Source of the DNA: an uncultured Oscillospiraceae bacterium
GTDB taxonomy: Bacteria; Bacillota_A; Clostridia; Oscillospirales; Oscillospiraceae
NCBI GenBank assembly: GCA_910584605.1
Contig: CAJUAW010000004.1
Span: forward strand, 33,424 to 49,618
Length of the DNA stretch: 16,195 nucleotides
Reading direction: 5' to 3'
The position numbers and the translations under genes were made by a program. Below the pieces are notes generated by a model. The model was given only the letters and a program-made list of their open reading frames with translations. It was not told where the DNA came from and searched no databases. Below are positions 7,104-14,643 of the stretch, one piece after another (position 1 is the first letter of the stretch; the number at the start of each line of letters is the position of its first letter).

Positions 7104-7685
7104 ATGGACAACATACAATTCGGGGCCTTTGTGGCCCAGCTGCGAAAGGAGCAGGAACTCACCCAGAAGGAACTGGCCGACCGGCTGAACGTCACCGACA
7201 AAGCGGTGTCCAAATGGGAAACCGGCAAGGGATTTCCCGACGTGAAGCTGCTGGAACCGCTGGCGCAGGCCCTTGGGGTATCCCTGGTGGAGCTGATGCA
7301 GGGCAGGCGGCAGGAGAGCGAAACACTGACCATGGCCGAGGCGGGCGCAGTCGTGTCCCAGGCCATCGGGCAGTCGGAGCGGATAGCCACCAGGCGGTAT
7401 CTGCGGCTGTTCCGGTGGTTTTTGACGGCCATCTGCGGACTCTGCCTGCTGATTGGGGGGCCCTTTTTGATCTTTGCCTTTGTCGTGCTGACCAGCGCGG
7501 ATTTCCTGTTTGGCGCCGCTCCTCCGGGAGTCATTGGCGGCGCGGACGGTCCCACCGCAATCATAACCGCTTCTGCCCCCAGCAGTACGAGTCTGTTTTG
7601 GATGGTTGGCATCCTCCTCATTCTGCTGGCTGTCTGCATCGTTCTGGCCGTCAAGGTGTGGCGGCTTGAGAAAAAGCTGAAATAA
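7104..7685 (+). CDS. XRE-family regulator with two membrane helices and a GGADGPT loop
   Basis: This 193-residue protein has an N-terminal Cro/C1-type helix-turn-helix (about 7-65: LRKEQELTQKELADRL, then VTDKAVSKWETGKGFP, typical of clostridial XRE proteins). A short linker leads to a first membrane helix (about 104-130), an outer loop, and a second helix (about 163-184) ending in a basic tail. The loop contains GVIGGADGPTAI (142-153), a motif characteristic of the beta subunit of sodium-translocating decarboxylases, although no other part of that protein is present. The ATG follows AAAGGAG with 8-base spacing. It has its own promoter and terminator and is divergent from tepA. A membrane-held DNA-binding regulator is likely; its signal and targets are unknown. 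It could control the operon that starts 170 bases downstream. Confidence 0.9.
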   Translation: MDNIQFGAFVAQLRKEQELTQKELADRLNVTDKAVSKWETGKGFPDVKLLEPLAQALGVSLVELMQGRRQESETLTMAEAGAVVSQAIGQSERIATRRYLRLFRWFLTAICGLCLLIGGPFLIFAFVVLTSADFLFGAAPPGVIGGADGPTAIITASAPSSTSLFWMVGILLILLAVCIVLAVKVWRLEKKLK

Positions 7686-7693
7686 AATTTCTC

Positions 7694-7733
7694 CAGGGTC
7701 TGCCGGCAGCGGACCCTGATTTTTTGTTTTTTT
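7694..7733 (+). terminator. Rho-independent terminator of the XRE gene
   Basis: CAGGGTC/GACCCTG (7694-7700 with 7712-7718) forms a 7-bp stem with a GC-rich interior. It is followed by TTTTTTG and seven more T's. Confidence 0.9.
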
Positions 7734-7753
7734 ACGAAAAACTTCGAAAAAGA

Positions 7754-7782
7754 TTGCATATCCTGGGATAATGTGGTATTCT
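7754..7782 (+). promoter_or_regulatory. Promoter of the surface-modification operon
   Basis: TTGCAT (7754-7759), a 17-base spacer and TATTCT (7777-7782) lie 77 bases before the first start codon. An overlapping alternative is the extended -10 TGGGATAAT (7764-7772). The leader that follows has a weak GGGCG...CGCCC hairpin around 7795-7822. Confidence 0.65.
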
Positions 7783-7858
7783 TACTACAACTGCTGGGCG
7801 GATCTGTGTGTGTTTCGCCCCACAGCCAGAGAGCTTATCTCAGAGAGGGAGAATCGTC

Positions 7859-9481
7859 ATGAAGAAAAAAATACGACGTTTGACCACCACGCTGCTGATG
7901 GCGGTCCTTCTGTGCTGCGTGCTGCCTGTCCTGGCGCTGGCGCCGGATCTGTCCATCGCGGCTCAAATTACGGTCCATTTTCATAACAGCGGCTCTGCCA
8001 GCGCGGCCCCTGACCCCATAGCCATCGGGCAGGGCGGCCAAGTGATCCTGCCGCAGACCAAGCTGTCCAGCCCTATAGGAGTCCAGGGCTGGTATTTTGC
8101 GGGCTGGTCAGAGGATATTTCCGCCTCCGCGCCGCAGTATCTGCCCGGTGAAGCCATCTACTTGACTCGCAGCATCGACCTCTATGCGGTATTCACCCAA
8201 ACACCTCCGGATACCTCCTCTGGTCAGCCGTCCCCAACCTCTCAGCAGAAGACCGCCGCCTTTACCATCCGCACCGGCTCCCACACCCGGTACATGAGCG
8301 GCGCGGACGACGGCCTGTTCCACCCCTCTCAGGCGCTGTCCCGTGGAGAGATGGCCCAGCTGCTCTATAATATTGTGGTGGAGCGTCCCAGTCAGAGCCC
8401 CGGCTTTTCCGACGTGCCCTCCGACAGCTGGTACGCTCCGGCGGTCAGCGCCATGGCAGGGCTGGGCATCCTGCCCGGTTACAGCGACGGCTTCTTCCGC
8501 CCCCTGCAGCCTGTCACCCGCGCGGAAGCTGCTCAGGCGCTGGCGCTTCTGATCCCCGCCAACGTCCAGACCCGATCCTTCCCGGACGTTCCCGCTAGCC
8601 ACCCCGCCTATGCCGCAATTTCCGCAGCCGGCGGCTACGGCCTGTTCAGCGGCGACACCAGCGGGAACTTCAACCCCGACGCCAGCCTGCAGCGGGCCGA
8701 GACCGCCGTGGTGTTCAACCGCCTGCTGGGCCGCTCCCCCGACTCCACCGCCATATATGCGTCTGACCTGCGCTACTTCCCCGACGTCCCCACCACCCAC
8801 TGGGCCTACGGCGCGGTCATGGAGGCCGTCACCACCCACAGCCACATCCCCTCCGGAAGCGGCGAGCTGTGGCGGGAGGTTCAATCGGAGCCCGTCCCCC
8901 TGGCGGACGGCTGCTATCGTCTGAACGGGCGGCTGTACTGCGTCTCCAACGGCCGGTTCCTGCGCTCTGAGACCTACGAGTGCTTCTCCTTCGACGCCGA
9001 GGGCCGGTACACCACCGGCGACTCCGCCCTGGACGACCGGCTCAACGCCCTGGCAGACCAATACACCAACAGCTCCATGACCCGGGACCAGCAGCTTCGT
9101 GCTCTCTACAACTACTGCCGGGACAATTTTTCCTATCTAAAGCGGCCGCTATTGGAAGCCGGAACCACCGGCTGGGAGCCGGAGTATGCCGCCAGCTTCC
9201 TGTCCATGGGAAAGGGCAACTGCTACAGCTTCGCCTCCCTGTTCTGCCTGCTGGCCCGGGAAATCGGCCAGCCCGCATACACGGTGATCGGTGGTCTGGG
9301 CAAAAACGCCTCTGCCCACGGCTGGGTAGAAATCAAGCTGGACGGAACAGTCTATCTGTTCGACCCCCAGCTGGAGTGGCGCTATGTCCACGATTACGGC
9401 TATAAGAGCCACAATCTCTTTAAAGTTTTTCCGCAGAATACCGGCCACACTTACACAAAGCTGAGCGGGGGCGTTCCCTGA
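7859..9481 (+). CDS. Secreted SLH-domain protein with transglutaminase-like domain
   Basis: The protein has 540 residues. A signal peptide (MKKKIRRLTTTLLMAVLLCC, cleavage likely after LALA near residue 28) leads to a Listeria-Bacteroides (Flg_new, InlB B-type) repeat (about 36-113: FAGWS, PGEAIYLTRSIDLYAVF). Three SLH domains follow (about 134-291), with a partial extra FPDVPTTHWAYGA segment to about 327. The SLH core motif is TRAE only in the second domain (220-223); the others read SRGE and QRAE. The C-terminus is a transglutaminase-like Cys protease fold with a Cys455 (GKGNCYSF), His487 (SAHGWVEI), Asp502 (LFDPQ) triad. SLH domains usually bind pyruvylated secondary wall polymer. An upstream in-frame ATG at 7808 lacks a ribosome site; GAGGGAG precedes 7859. 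It is first in a six-gene operon. The substrate is unknown. Confidence 0.93.
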   Translation: MKKKIRRLTTTLLMAVLLCCVLPVLALAPDLSIAAQITVHFHNSGSASAAPDPIAIGQGGQVILPQTKLSSPIGVQGWYFAGWSEDISASAPQYLPGEAIYLTRSIDLYAVFTQTPPDTSSGQPSPTSQQKTAAFTIRTGSHTRYMSGADDGLFHPSQALSRGEMAQLLYNIVVERPSQSPGFSDVPSDSWYAPAVSAMAGLGILPGYSDGFFRPLQPVTRAEAAQALALLIPANVQTRSFPDVPASHPAYAAISAAGGYGLFSGDTSGNFNPDASLQRAETAVVFNRLLGRSPDSTAIYASDLRYFPDVPTTHWAYGAVMEAVTTHSHIPSGSGELWREVQSEPVPLADGCYRLNGRLYCVSNGRFLRSETYECFSFDAEGRYTTGDSALDDRLNALADQYTNSSMTRDQQLRALYNYCRDNFSYLKRPLLEAGTTGWEPEYAASFLSMGKGNCYSFASLFCLLAREIGQPAYTVIGGLGKNASAHGWVEIKLDGTVYLFDPQLEWRYVHDYGYKSHNLFKVFPQNTGHTYTKLSGGVP

Positions 9482-9517
9482 ACGAATACCATATCATAAA
9501 CAGTTAGGAGTGACACG

Positions 9518-10921
9518 ATGGTATTCAGTTCCCCAATTTTCCTGTTCGCCTTCCTGCCTGCAGTCTATCTGATCTACCAGCTGCTGCCCGGAATCCGCAG
9601 CCGCAACGTCTGGCTGGCGCTGGCCAGCGTGGTCTTCTACGCCTTCGGCCAGCTGGAGTACACCCTTCTGCTGCTGGCCAGCGTTTTGGGAAATTACCTC
9701 TTCGGCCTGTGGCTCATGTCCAGCCGGGGCCGGAAGCTGGCAATAGCCGGAGCGGTAGTCTGCAATCTGCTGGCCCTGTGCTCGTTCAAGTACCTGGACT
9801 TTTTCCTCCGGACCGTCAACAGTCTGGCCGGGCTGGAGCTGCCTCTGCTGGGCATCACACTGCCCATCGGCATCTCCTTCTACACCTTTCAGGGGATGAG
9901 CTACGTCATCGACGTCTATCGAGACCCCGGTGCGGGCACCCGCAGCCTGGGCAAGCTGATTTTGTACATCTCCTTCTTTCCCCAGCTCATCGCCGGTCCC
10001 ATCATCAAATATCATGACGTCTCCCGTCAGATCGACGGGCGGAGCCTCACGCCGGAGCAAACCCTCTTCGGCCTGAGACGCTTCATCACAGGTCTGGGCA
10101 AAAAACTCCTGCTGGCCAACACAGCGGGACAGGTGGCGGACGCGGTCTTTGCCCTCACCGCCGTTCAGCTGGACGCCCGGCTGGCCTGGCTGGGCGCAGT
10201 GTGCTACACCCTGCAGATCTACTTCGACTTCAGCGGCTACAGCGATATGGCCATCGGGCTGGGCGCCATGTTTGGCTTCACTTTCCGGGAGAATTTTTCC
10301 CTGCCCTATACTGCAGCATCCATCAAGGAATTCTGGCGGCGGTGGCACATCTCCCTCAGTTCCTGGTTCCGGGACTACCTCTATATCCCGCTGGGCGGCA
10401 GCCGCATGGGAGCATTTCGGACCGGACGGAACAAGTTCATGGTCTTCTTCACCACCGGCCTCTGGCATGGGGCCAACTGGACCTTTGTGCTGTGGGGATT
10501 GTGGCATGGACTGTTTTCCACACTGGAGGATCTGGGTGTGATCCCAAAACGCCTGCGGGACAGCTTTTTAGGGCATATTTACACGATGCTGGTGGTCCTG
10601 CTGGGCTTCACCCTCTTCCGGGCGGACAGCCTTGAGGCGGCTTGGATCATGTTCCAACAAATGTTTGCCGGCTTTGCCCCTCTCCCCGCCAACACCCTGA
10701 CGCTGATCGCCCTGCTGGACCTCCGGACCGTATGTGTGTTGACTGCGGCCATCCTGCTGGCCTTCGGCCTGCCTCAGCGGGCGGCCAGGCGGATCTCGGA
10801 GGTGGCCGGTCCCGCCCTGACCCAGGGCGGACAGATCCTGATCTACGCCGGGATCTTTGCCCTGTGTGTGCTGAATCTGTCCAAAGCGACCTTCAACCCC
10901 TTTATCTACTTCCAATTTTAG
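9518..10921 (+). CDS. MBOAT family O-acyltransferase (AlgI/PatA-like)
   Basis: This 467-residue polytopic membrane protein starts MVFSSPIFLFAFLPAVYLIYQLLP, the usual AlgI-type opening. It has the family core: LPIGISFYTFQGMSYVIDVYR, SFFPQLIAGPI, YFDFSGYSDMAIGLG, EFWRRWHISLSSWFRDYLYIPLGG and TTGLWHGANWTFVLWGLWHG. His317 in WHGANW is the expected catalytic residue, with a second His at 330. Relatives (AlgI, PatA, DltB) pass acyl groups, usually acetyl, across the membrane to an extracytoplasmic partner that esterifies a polysaccharide. The next gene encodes such a partner, starting 12 bases after this stop. TTAGGAG precedes the ATG. The acceptor polymer is not known; a secondary wall polysaccharide is my inference from the SLH neighbour. 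Confidence 0.95.
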   Translation: MVFSSPIFLFAFLPAVYLIYQLLPGIRSRNVWLALASVVFYAFGQLEYTLLLLASVLGNYLFGLWLMSSRGRKLAIAGAVVCNLLALCSFKYLDFFLRTVNSLAGLELPLLGITLPIGISFYTFQGMSYVIDVYRDPGAGTRSLGKLILYISFFPQLIAGPIIKYHDVSRQIDGRSLTPEQTLFGLRRFITGLGKKLLLANTAGQVADAVFALTAVQLDARLAWLGAVCYTLQIYFDFSGYSDMAIGLGAMFGFTFRENFSLPYTAASIKEFWRRWHISLSSWFRDYLYIPLGGSRMGAFRTGRNKFMVFFTTGLWHGANWTFVLWGLWHGLFSTLEDLGVIPKRLRDSFLGHIYTMLVVLLGFTLFRADSLEAAWIMFQQMFAGFAPLPANTLTLIALLDLRTVCVLTAAILLAFGLPQRAARRISEVAGPALTQGGQILIYAGIFALCVLNLSKATFNPFIYFQF

Positions 10922-10933
10922 GCGGTGACAGCG

Positions 10934-12313
10934 ATGGAAGCAAAAACAAAGGCCAGATTGGCTATGAGGGCTTTCCTCACCGTATGCATGGTCCCCTCGG
11001 TTGGCATGCTGGCAGTTCCGGAACAATCTGCTGCCGCCAACCAGCAGCTGTCTCCTCCCCCTGCGCTGGTCAACGAGGACGGCTCCTTCAACCGGGAGGT
11101 CCTCCAGGACACTGCCGACTATATTGCGGACCACTTCGCCTTCCGGCAGGAGCTGATCACGGCGGACGCTGTCCTGAACGCAAAGGTCTTCCAGGTGTCC
11201 GCCGAGGAGGACGTGGTGCTGGGCCGGGACGGCTGGCTGTTTTACGCTGAAACGGTGGACGGCCATCTGCGCACCGCTCCCCTCTCAGACCGGCGGCTGT
11301 GGGCTGGGGCCCACACGCTGGCTCTGGTCCGGGAGTACGTCCAGAACCAGGGCGCGGAGCTTCTGTTCACCGCAGCCCCCAACAAAGCCACCATCTATCC
11401 CGAATACCTCCCCTATGTGGGGACGCCGCTCTCCTCCAGCAGTGACTTGGACCGCCTGGTCCCTCTGCTGGAGGCAGAGGCTGTGCCCTATGCCGACCTG
11501 CGTGAGTCCCTTCAGGGGCAATCCGTGTTTTTGTACTACCGGCAGGACTCCCACTGGAACACCCTGGGTGCGGCACTGGCCCAGCAGACCCTGCTTCAGA
11601 CCCTGGGCAAACACTTCGAGCCGTTCTGGCTCTCCCACGCCCAGGTGGTGACGGACAGTCACCTGGGGGACCTGTACGAGATGGTCTACCCCACTGGAAC
11701 CGAACTGGACTGGGACGCAGTCTATGACAGGGAATTTACCTTTACACATATTCGTCAGCCCCGAGGCCCTGACGACCAGCGTATTGAGACCGAAAATCCT
11801 GCTAAGACCGGCTCACTGCTCATGTTCCGGGACTCCTTTGGAAACGCGCTCTACCCTTTTATGGCGGAGGAATTTTCTCAGGCGCTGTTCTCCCGGTCTA
11901 TGCCCTGGCAGTTGAATCTGCTGGAGCAGACGGGAGCGGACACGGTGGTCATTGAGCTGGTGGAGCGCAATCTGGCCTATTTGACGGCCTACGCCCCTAT
12001 GTTTCCTGCTCCGGAGCGTCTGCTCACCGGCAGCCCGCCCCAGGGGCAGGGCGGGGCACAGTGCGCGGTCTCCGATTCTTATCCGCTGGAGGGCCTCGTC
12101 CGTCTGGAGGGCTGGATCTCGGACGCGGACACAAATTCCCCCATCTATGTTCAGCTGGGGACGGCCCTCTATGAGGCCAGCCCAGCGGGGAGCGGATGGG
12201 ACAAGGGGATTCCTTTTACACTCTATGTTCCCCAAAGCATTTCCCGGGAAAACATGTCTGTGCTTTGCCTGCAGCAGGGCGTGCTGTGTGCCCTGCCGCT
12301 TGGAAATTTGTAA
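10934..12313 (+). CDS. AlgX/AlgJ-like SGNH acyltransferase partner
   Basis: The protein has 459 residues: an N-terminal signal anchor (about 8-30), then an SGNH-like domain of the AlgJ/AlgX/DHHW type. Visible motifs are GRDGWLFY, RQDSHWN with Asp205 and His207, and FRDSFGN with Ser301, which would form the Ser-Asp-His triad. In alginate and peptidoglycan systems these proteins receive acyl groups from the MBOAT partner and place them on the sugar polymer outside the membrane. Residues from about 370 form an extra C-terminal segment (GLVRLEGWISDAD, YVQLGTALYEAS) that looks beta-rich and could bind the polymer. I chose the ATG at 10934 because AGGCGGTG lies 6 bases upstream. A GTG at 10925 is also in frame but overlaps that site. 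Confidence 0.9.
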   Translation: MEAKTKARLAMRAFLTVCMVPSVGMLAVPEQSAAANQQLSPPPALVNEDGSFNREVLQDTADYIADHFAFRQELITADAVLNAKVFQVSAEEDVVLGRDGWLFYAETVDGHLRTAPLSDRRLWAGAHTLALVREYVQNQGAELLFTAAPNKATIYPEYLPYVGTPLSSSSDLDRLVPLLEAEAVPYADLRESLQGQSVFLYYRQDSHWNTLGAALAQQTLLQTLGKHFEPFWLSHAQVVTDSHLGDLYEMVYPTGTELDWDAVYDREFTFTHIRQPRGPDDQRIETENPAKTGSLLMFRDSFGNALYPFMAEEFSQALFSRSMPWQLNLLEQTGADTVVIELVERNLAYLTAYAPMFPAPERLLTGSPPQGQGGAQCAVSDSYPLEGLVRLEGWISDADTNSPIYVQLGTALYEASPAGSGWDKGIPFTLYVPQSISRENMSVLCLQQGVLCALPLGNL

Positions 12314-12336
12314 CACATTGGAAAGGACCGGTCAAC

Positions 12337-12972
12337 ATGAACAAAACACATATCCTCCCCTGGCTCCTGGCAGGTGCGATGGCGCTCACCGCCTGCGGCG
12401 GCGCTTCCCCCGCTTCGGGGGGAGCCAGCTCCTCGGAATCCTCCTCCCGGAGCGCAGTCTCGGAGCCGGACCAGAGTGCAATGGTCCCTCTGCCGGCCCT
12501 GCCAGACACCTCGGAGCACGCAAAGGAGGACCCCGTCGACAGCCCAGACATCTCTTCCCAGGGCGAGGCGGACAGCAGTCAGATTCCCGAAGCCCCTGCG
12601 GTGATAGTATTGCCCACCAATCCCCCGCAAACAGGCGATTCTTCGGTTTCAAAGCCCAAGTCTGAACCTAAGACACAGGAGCCGGACCCCTCCGGGGACG
12701 CCGGCAGCCTCTCGACCGCAGTGGATGACTCCCCCGCCGAGCCGGAACAGCTGGAGGAGCCGGAGGCCAAACCCGCGGCCACCAGGGAGACAGCCGCTGC
12801 CTACATCGGAAAAAGCGTATCCAGCCTGATCGCCGCCATTGGACAGCCCAAGGGCAGTGATTACGCCCCAAGCTGCCTGGGGGATGGTGAGGACGGTGAG
12901 CTGTTCTATGATGGCTTCACCGTCTACACCTACCGTGTCAACGGAACGGAGACCGTTCAGGATGTGCTGTAA
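12337..12972 (+). CDS. Lipoprotein with low-complexity linker and small C-terminal domain
   Basis: This 211-residue protein has a lipoprotein signal: MNKTHILPWLLAGAMALTAC, with the lipobox LTAC and Cys20 as the lipidated residue. A long Ser/Pro/Glu/Asp-rich linker (about 21-150) would span the wall. The C-terminal domain (about 152-211: YIGKSVSSLIAAIGQPKGSD, then SCLGDGEDGELFYDGFTVYTYR) resembles small SmpA/BLIP-like domains seen in clostridial lipoproteins; no enzyme motif is visible, so a binding or scaffolding role is inferred. I rejected the longer in-frame start at 12196, which lies inside the previous gene. AAAGGA precedes the ATG by 9 bases. The next lipoprotein gene starts 13 bases downstream. 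Confidence 0.85.
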   Translation: MNKTHILPWLLAGAMALTACGGASPASGGASSSESSSRSAVSEPDQSAMVPLPALPDTSEHAKEDPVDSPDISSQGEADSSQIPEAPAVIVLPTNPPQTGDSSVSKPKSEPKTQEPDPSGDAGSLSTAVDDSPAEPEQLEEPEAKPAATRETAAAYIGKSVSSLIAAIGQPKGSDYAPSCLGDGEDGELFYDGFTVYTYRVNGTETVQDVL

Positions 12973-12985
12973 AAGGGTGAACCCA

Positions 12986-14608
12986 ATGCGAGAAAAACTG
13001 TCCATCCTGCTGCTGGCGGCACTGCTGCTCGGCACGCTGGCCGCCTGTCAAAGCGGACCGGCTTCCCAGTCTGATCCCAAACGGAACGAAACGTCATCCT
13101 CCCCGCCTTCCGCATATTTGGGGCCCGATTTCAGCGGCAGCGGATCAGCGGATTCCAGCGAACAGCCCGCCGCAGAGCCGGAGCGCGAGCCGGTCCTGGA
13201 ATTTGACCCTGGCTATGCCCTGGACATTGACTATCCCAAGGTAGCTAAGGGGGCTCTGGAGCTGCCCGTCCGGGGCGCGACGGGGTACGCCTCCGTCCAG
13301 CTGCCTCTCTGGGAGAGCATCCCGGAACCGAAGCCGGAGACCGAACCGGAGCCGGAAGCTCCTACCGAGCCCGAAAACCAAACTGGAACGGACTCTGATC
13401 CAGGAACAGAGGACACCACCCAGCCTGACGCCCCTTCTCAACCGGACGGTTCCTCCCAGGGGGACGATCCCTCTCTGCCCGATGGCGCTTCCAATCCGGA
13501 AGAGGACCCCTCCGCCTCCAGCGAGCAGGAAGCAGCTCCAGTCTCTCCCCTTTTGCCCGACCTCGCACAGGACGGAGCCGACTCCTCTCAGCCCGCCACA
13601 GATCCCACCGGCGATGAGATCATCTACACCCCTGACGATGAGATTATCTACGCCCCCGGTGAGGAGCCCCTCCCCGAGGTAGAGTCCGAGCCAGAGGAGG
13701 ACCCCTTTGAAGGAGCCTTAGCGGTGCTGGACCCTGGGACCGCCTTCACCGTTCTGGAGGAGGACGAGGAGGGCAGCTGGTGGTTGGTGGAGTGCAGGGA
13801 CGGAACCGGCTGGATTGAGAACCGGTACTGCCTCATCAATCTGCCCGATGTGATCCCCTCCATGGTGTATAATGCCACAAATTCCTATGATTCCCAGTTC
13901 AGAACTCTTGGCAGGAAAATCCCCAATGTCACTGGCCAGTCCTTCTACCCCAGGGGCAGCTACAACTACCGCCTGGAACGCAACGAGTTCATGATGCCGG
14001 TGCTCTACACCATGTCCAAGCACATCTGTCAGGCCCAGCAGGCCGCTCTGGCTCAGGGAAACACCCTGGTGCTCTATGAGGGTTACCGCCCTCACGAGGT
14101 CCAGACCACGGTGTATAAAGCCCTCACAGCTCTCAGCCGGAACGACTCCAATATAAAGGATGCTGTGGCCAGCGCCCCCTGGAACATTTCCTGGTTTATT
14201 GCCGGAGGGTACTCCAACCATCAGCGGGGGTTTGCCATGGATGTGACACTGGCCAGGATCAACCGGGCCGAAATCCAGACCATTGGCGGACACCAGGTGC
14301 TCCGGGTACGGGAGTATGAGGAGTACACCATGCCCACCCCCATCCATGAGCTGAGCAAGGCCGCCGCCACCTACACCGCTCCGGTCGCCAGCCACTCCCC
14401 TACCGCCTGGAAGTCCGCGACCATGACGGACACCATGGCCAACTGTCCCCCCGCTCTGGCCCTCCAGCGGTACTGCACAGATGCGGGCCTCACCCCGCTG
14501 GCCTCCGAGTGGTGGCACTTTAACGATTTGAAAACCCGCACCTCGGTGCTGGACAACCTGAGCGTCGGTGGATACAAGATCAGCACATGTTTAAGCACAG
14601 CGCCATGA
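12986..14608 (+). CDS. Lipoprotein SH3 plus M15 D-Ala-D-Ala peptidase (VanX/VanY-like)
   Basis: The protein has 540 residues. A lipoprotein signal (MREKLSILLLAALLLGTLAAC, Cys21) is followed by a long acidic Pro/Ser/Glu linker with a tandem DEIIYxP repeat (210-225). An SH3-like domain (about 246-285: FTVLEEDEEGSWWLVECRDGTGWIEN in part) comes next, then an M15 zinc peptidase. The M15 signatures are YEGYRP, SNHQRGFAMD (Zn ligands His412 and Asp419) and EWWHF (Glu508 catalytic, His511 Zn ligand). The EWWHF and S-x-H-x-x-G-x-A-x-D patterns are VanX-like. VanX itself is cytoplasmic, whereas this protein is exported and membrane-tethered, so trimming of D-Ala-ended peptides in the wall is more likely than vancomycin resistance. 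AAGGGTG precedes the ATG. The in-frame upstream start at 12839 lies inside the previous gene. Confidence 0.9.
   Translation: MREKLSILLLAALLLGTLAACQSGPASQSDPKRNETSSSPPSAYLGPDFSGSGSADSSEQPAAEPEREPVLEFDPGYALDIDYPKVAKGALELPVRGATGYASVQLPLWESIPEPKPETEPEPEAPTEPENQTGTDSDPGTEDTTQPDAPSQPDGSSQGDDPSLPDGASNPEEDPSASSEQEAAPVSPLLPDLAQDGADSSQPATDPTGDEIIYTPDDEIIYAPGEEPLPEVESEPEEDPFEGALAVLDPGTAFTVLEEDEEGSWWLVECRDGTGWIENRYCLINLPDVIPSMVYNATNSYDSQFRTLGRKIPNVTGQSFYPRGSYNYRLERNEFMMPVLYTMSKHICQAQQAALAQGNTLVLYEGYRPHEVQTTVYKALTALSRNDSNIKDAVASAPWNISWFIAGGYSNHQRGFAMDVTLARINRAEIQTIGGHQVLRVREYEEYTMPTPIHELSKAAATYTAPVASHSPTAWKSATMTDTMANCPPALALQRYCTDAGLTPLASEWWHFNDLKTRTSVLDNLSVGGYKISTCLSTAP
13613..13660 (+). repeat. Tandem 24-base repeat coding DEIIYxP
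   Basis: Two adjacent 24-base units encode DEIIYTPD and DEIIYAPG just before the SH3 domain of the M15 lipoprotein. They differ at a few positions, so the duplication is not brand new. Confidence 0.8.
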
Positions 14609-14643
14609 CGCCATTCCTTCACTTTGATCAGGGAGGATTTCTT

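Noticed and set aside
7104..7300. XRE gene as a phage repressor or mobile-element marker
   Set aside because: The C-terminal membrane helices and the lack of any integrase, att repeat or phage gene nearby argue for a chromosomal regulator.
7100..7759. 219-codon minus-strand frame
   Set aside because: It covers the XRE gene in antisense, is Ser/Arg-rich without a domain, and would run through the XRE gene's terminator.
8108..9061. 317-codon minus-strand frame rich in Gly and Val
   Set aside because: It is antisense to the SLH protein gene, with no family motif or upstream ribosome site.
9494..10507. 337-codon minus-strand frame
   Set aside because: It lies opposite the MBOAT gene, is rich in Gln/Gly/His/Pro, and has no ribosome binding site or recognisable motif.
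12986..14608. Vancomycin resistance gene
   Set aside because: No vanH/vanA-type ligase or dehydrogenase is nearby. The protein is an exported lipoprotein with an SH3 domain inside a wall operon.
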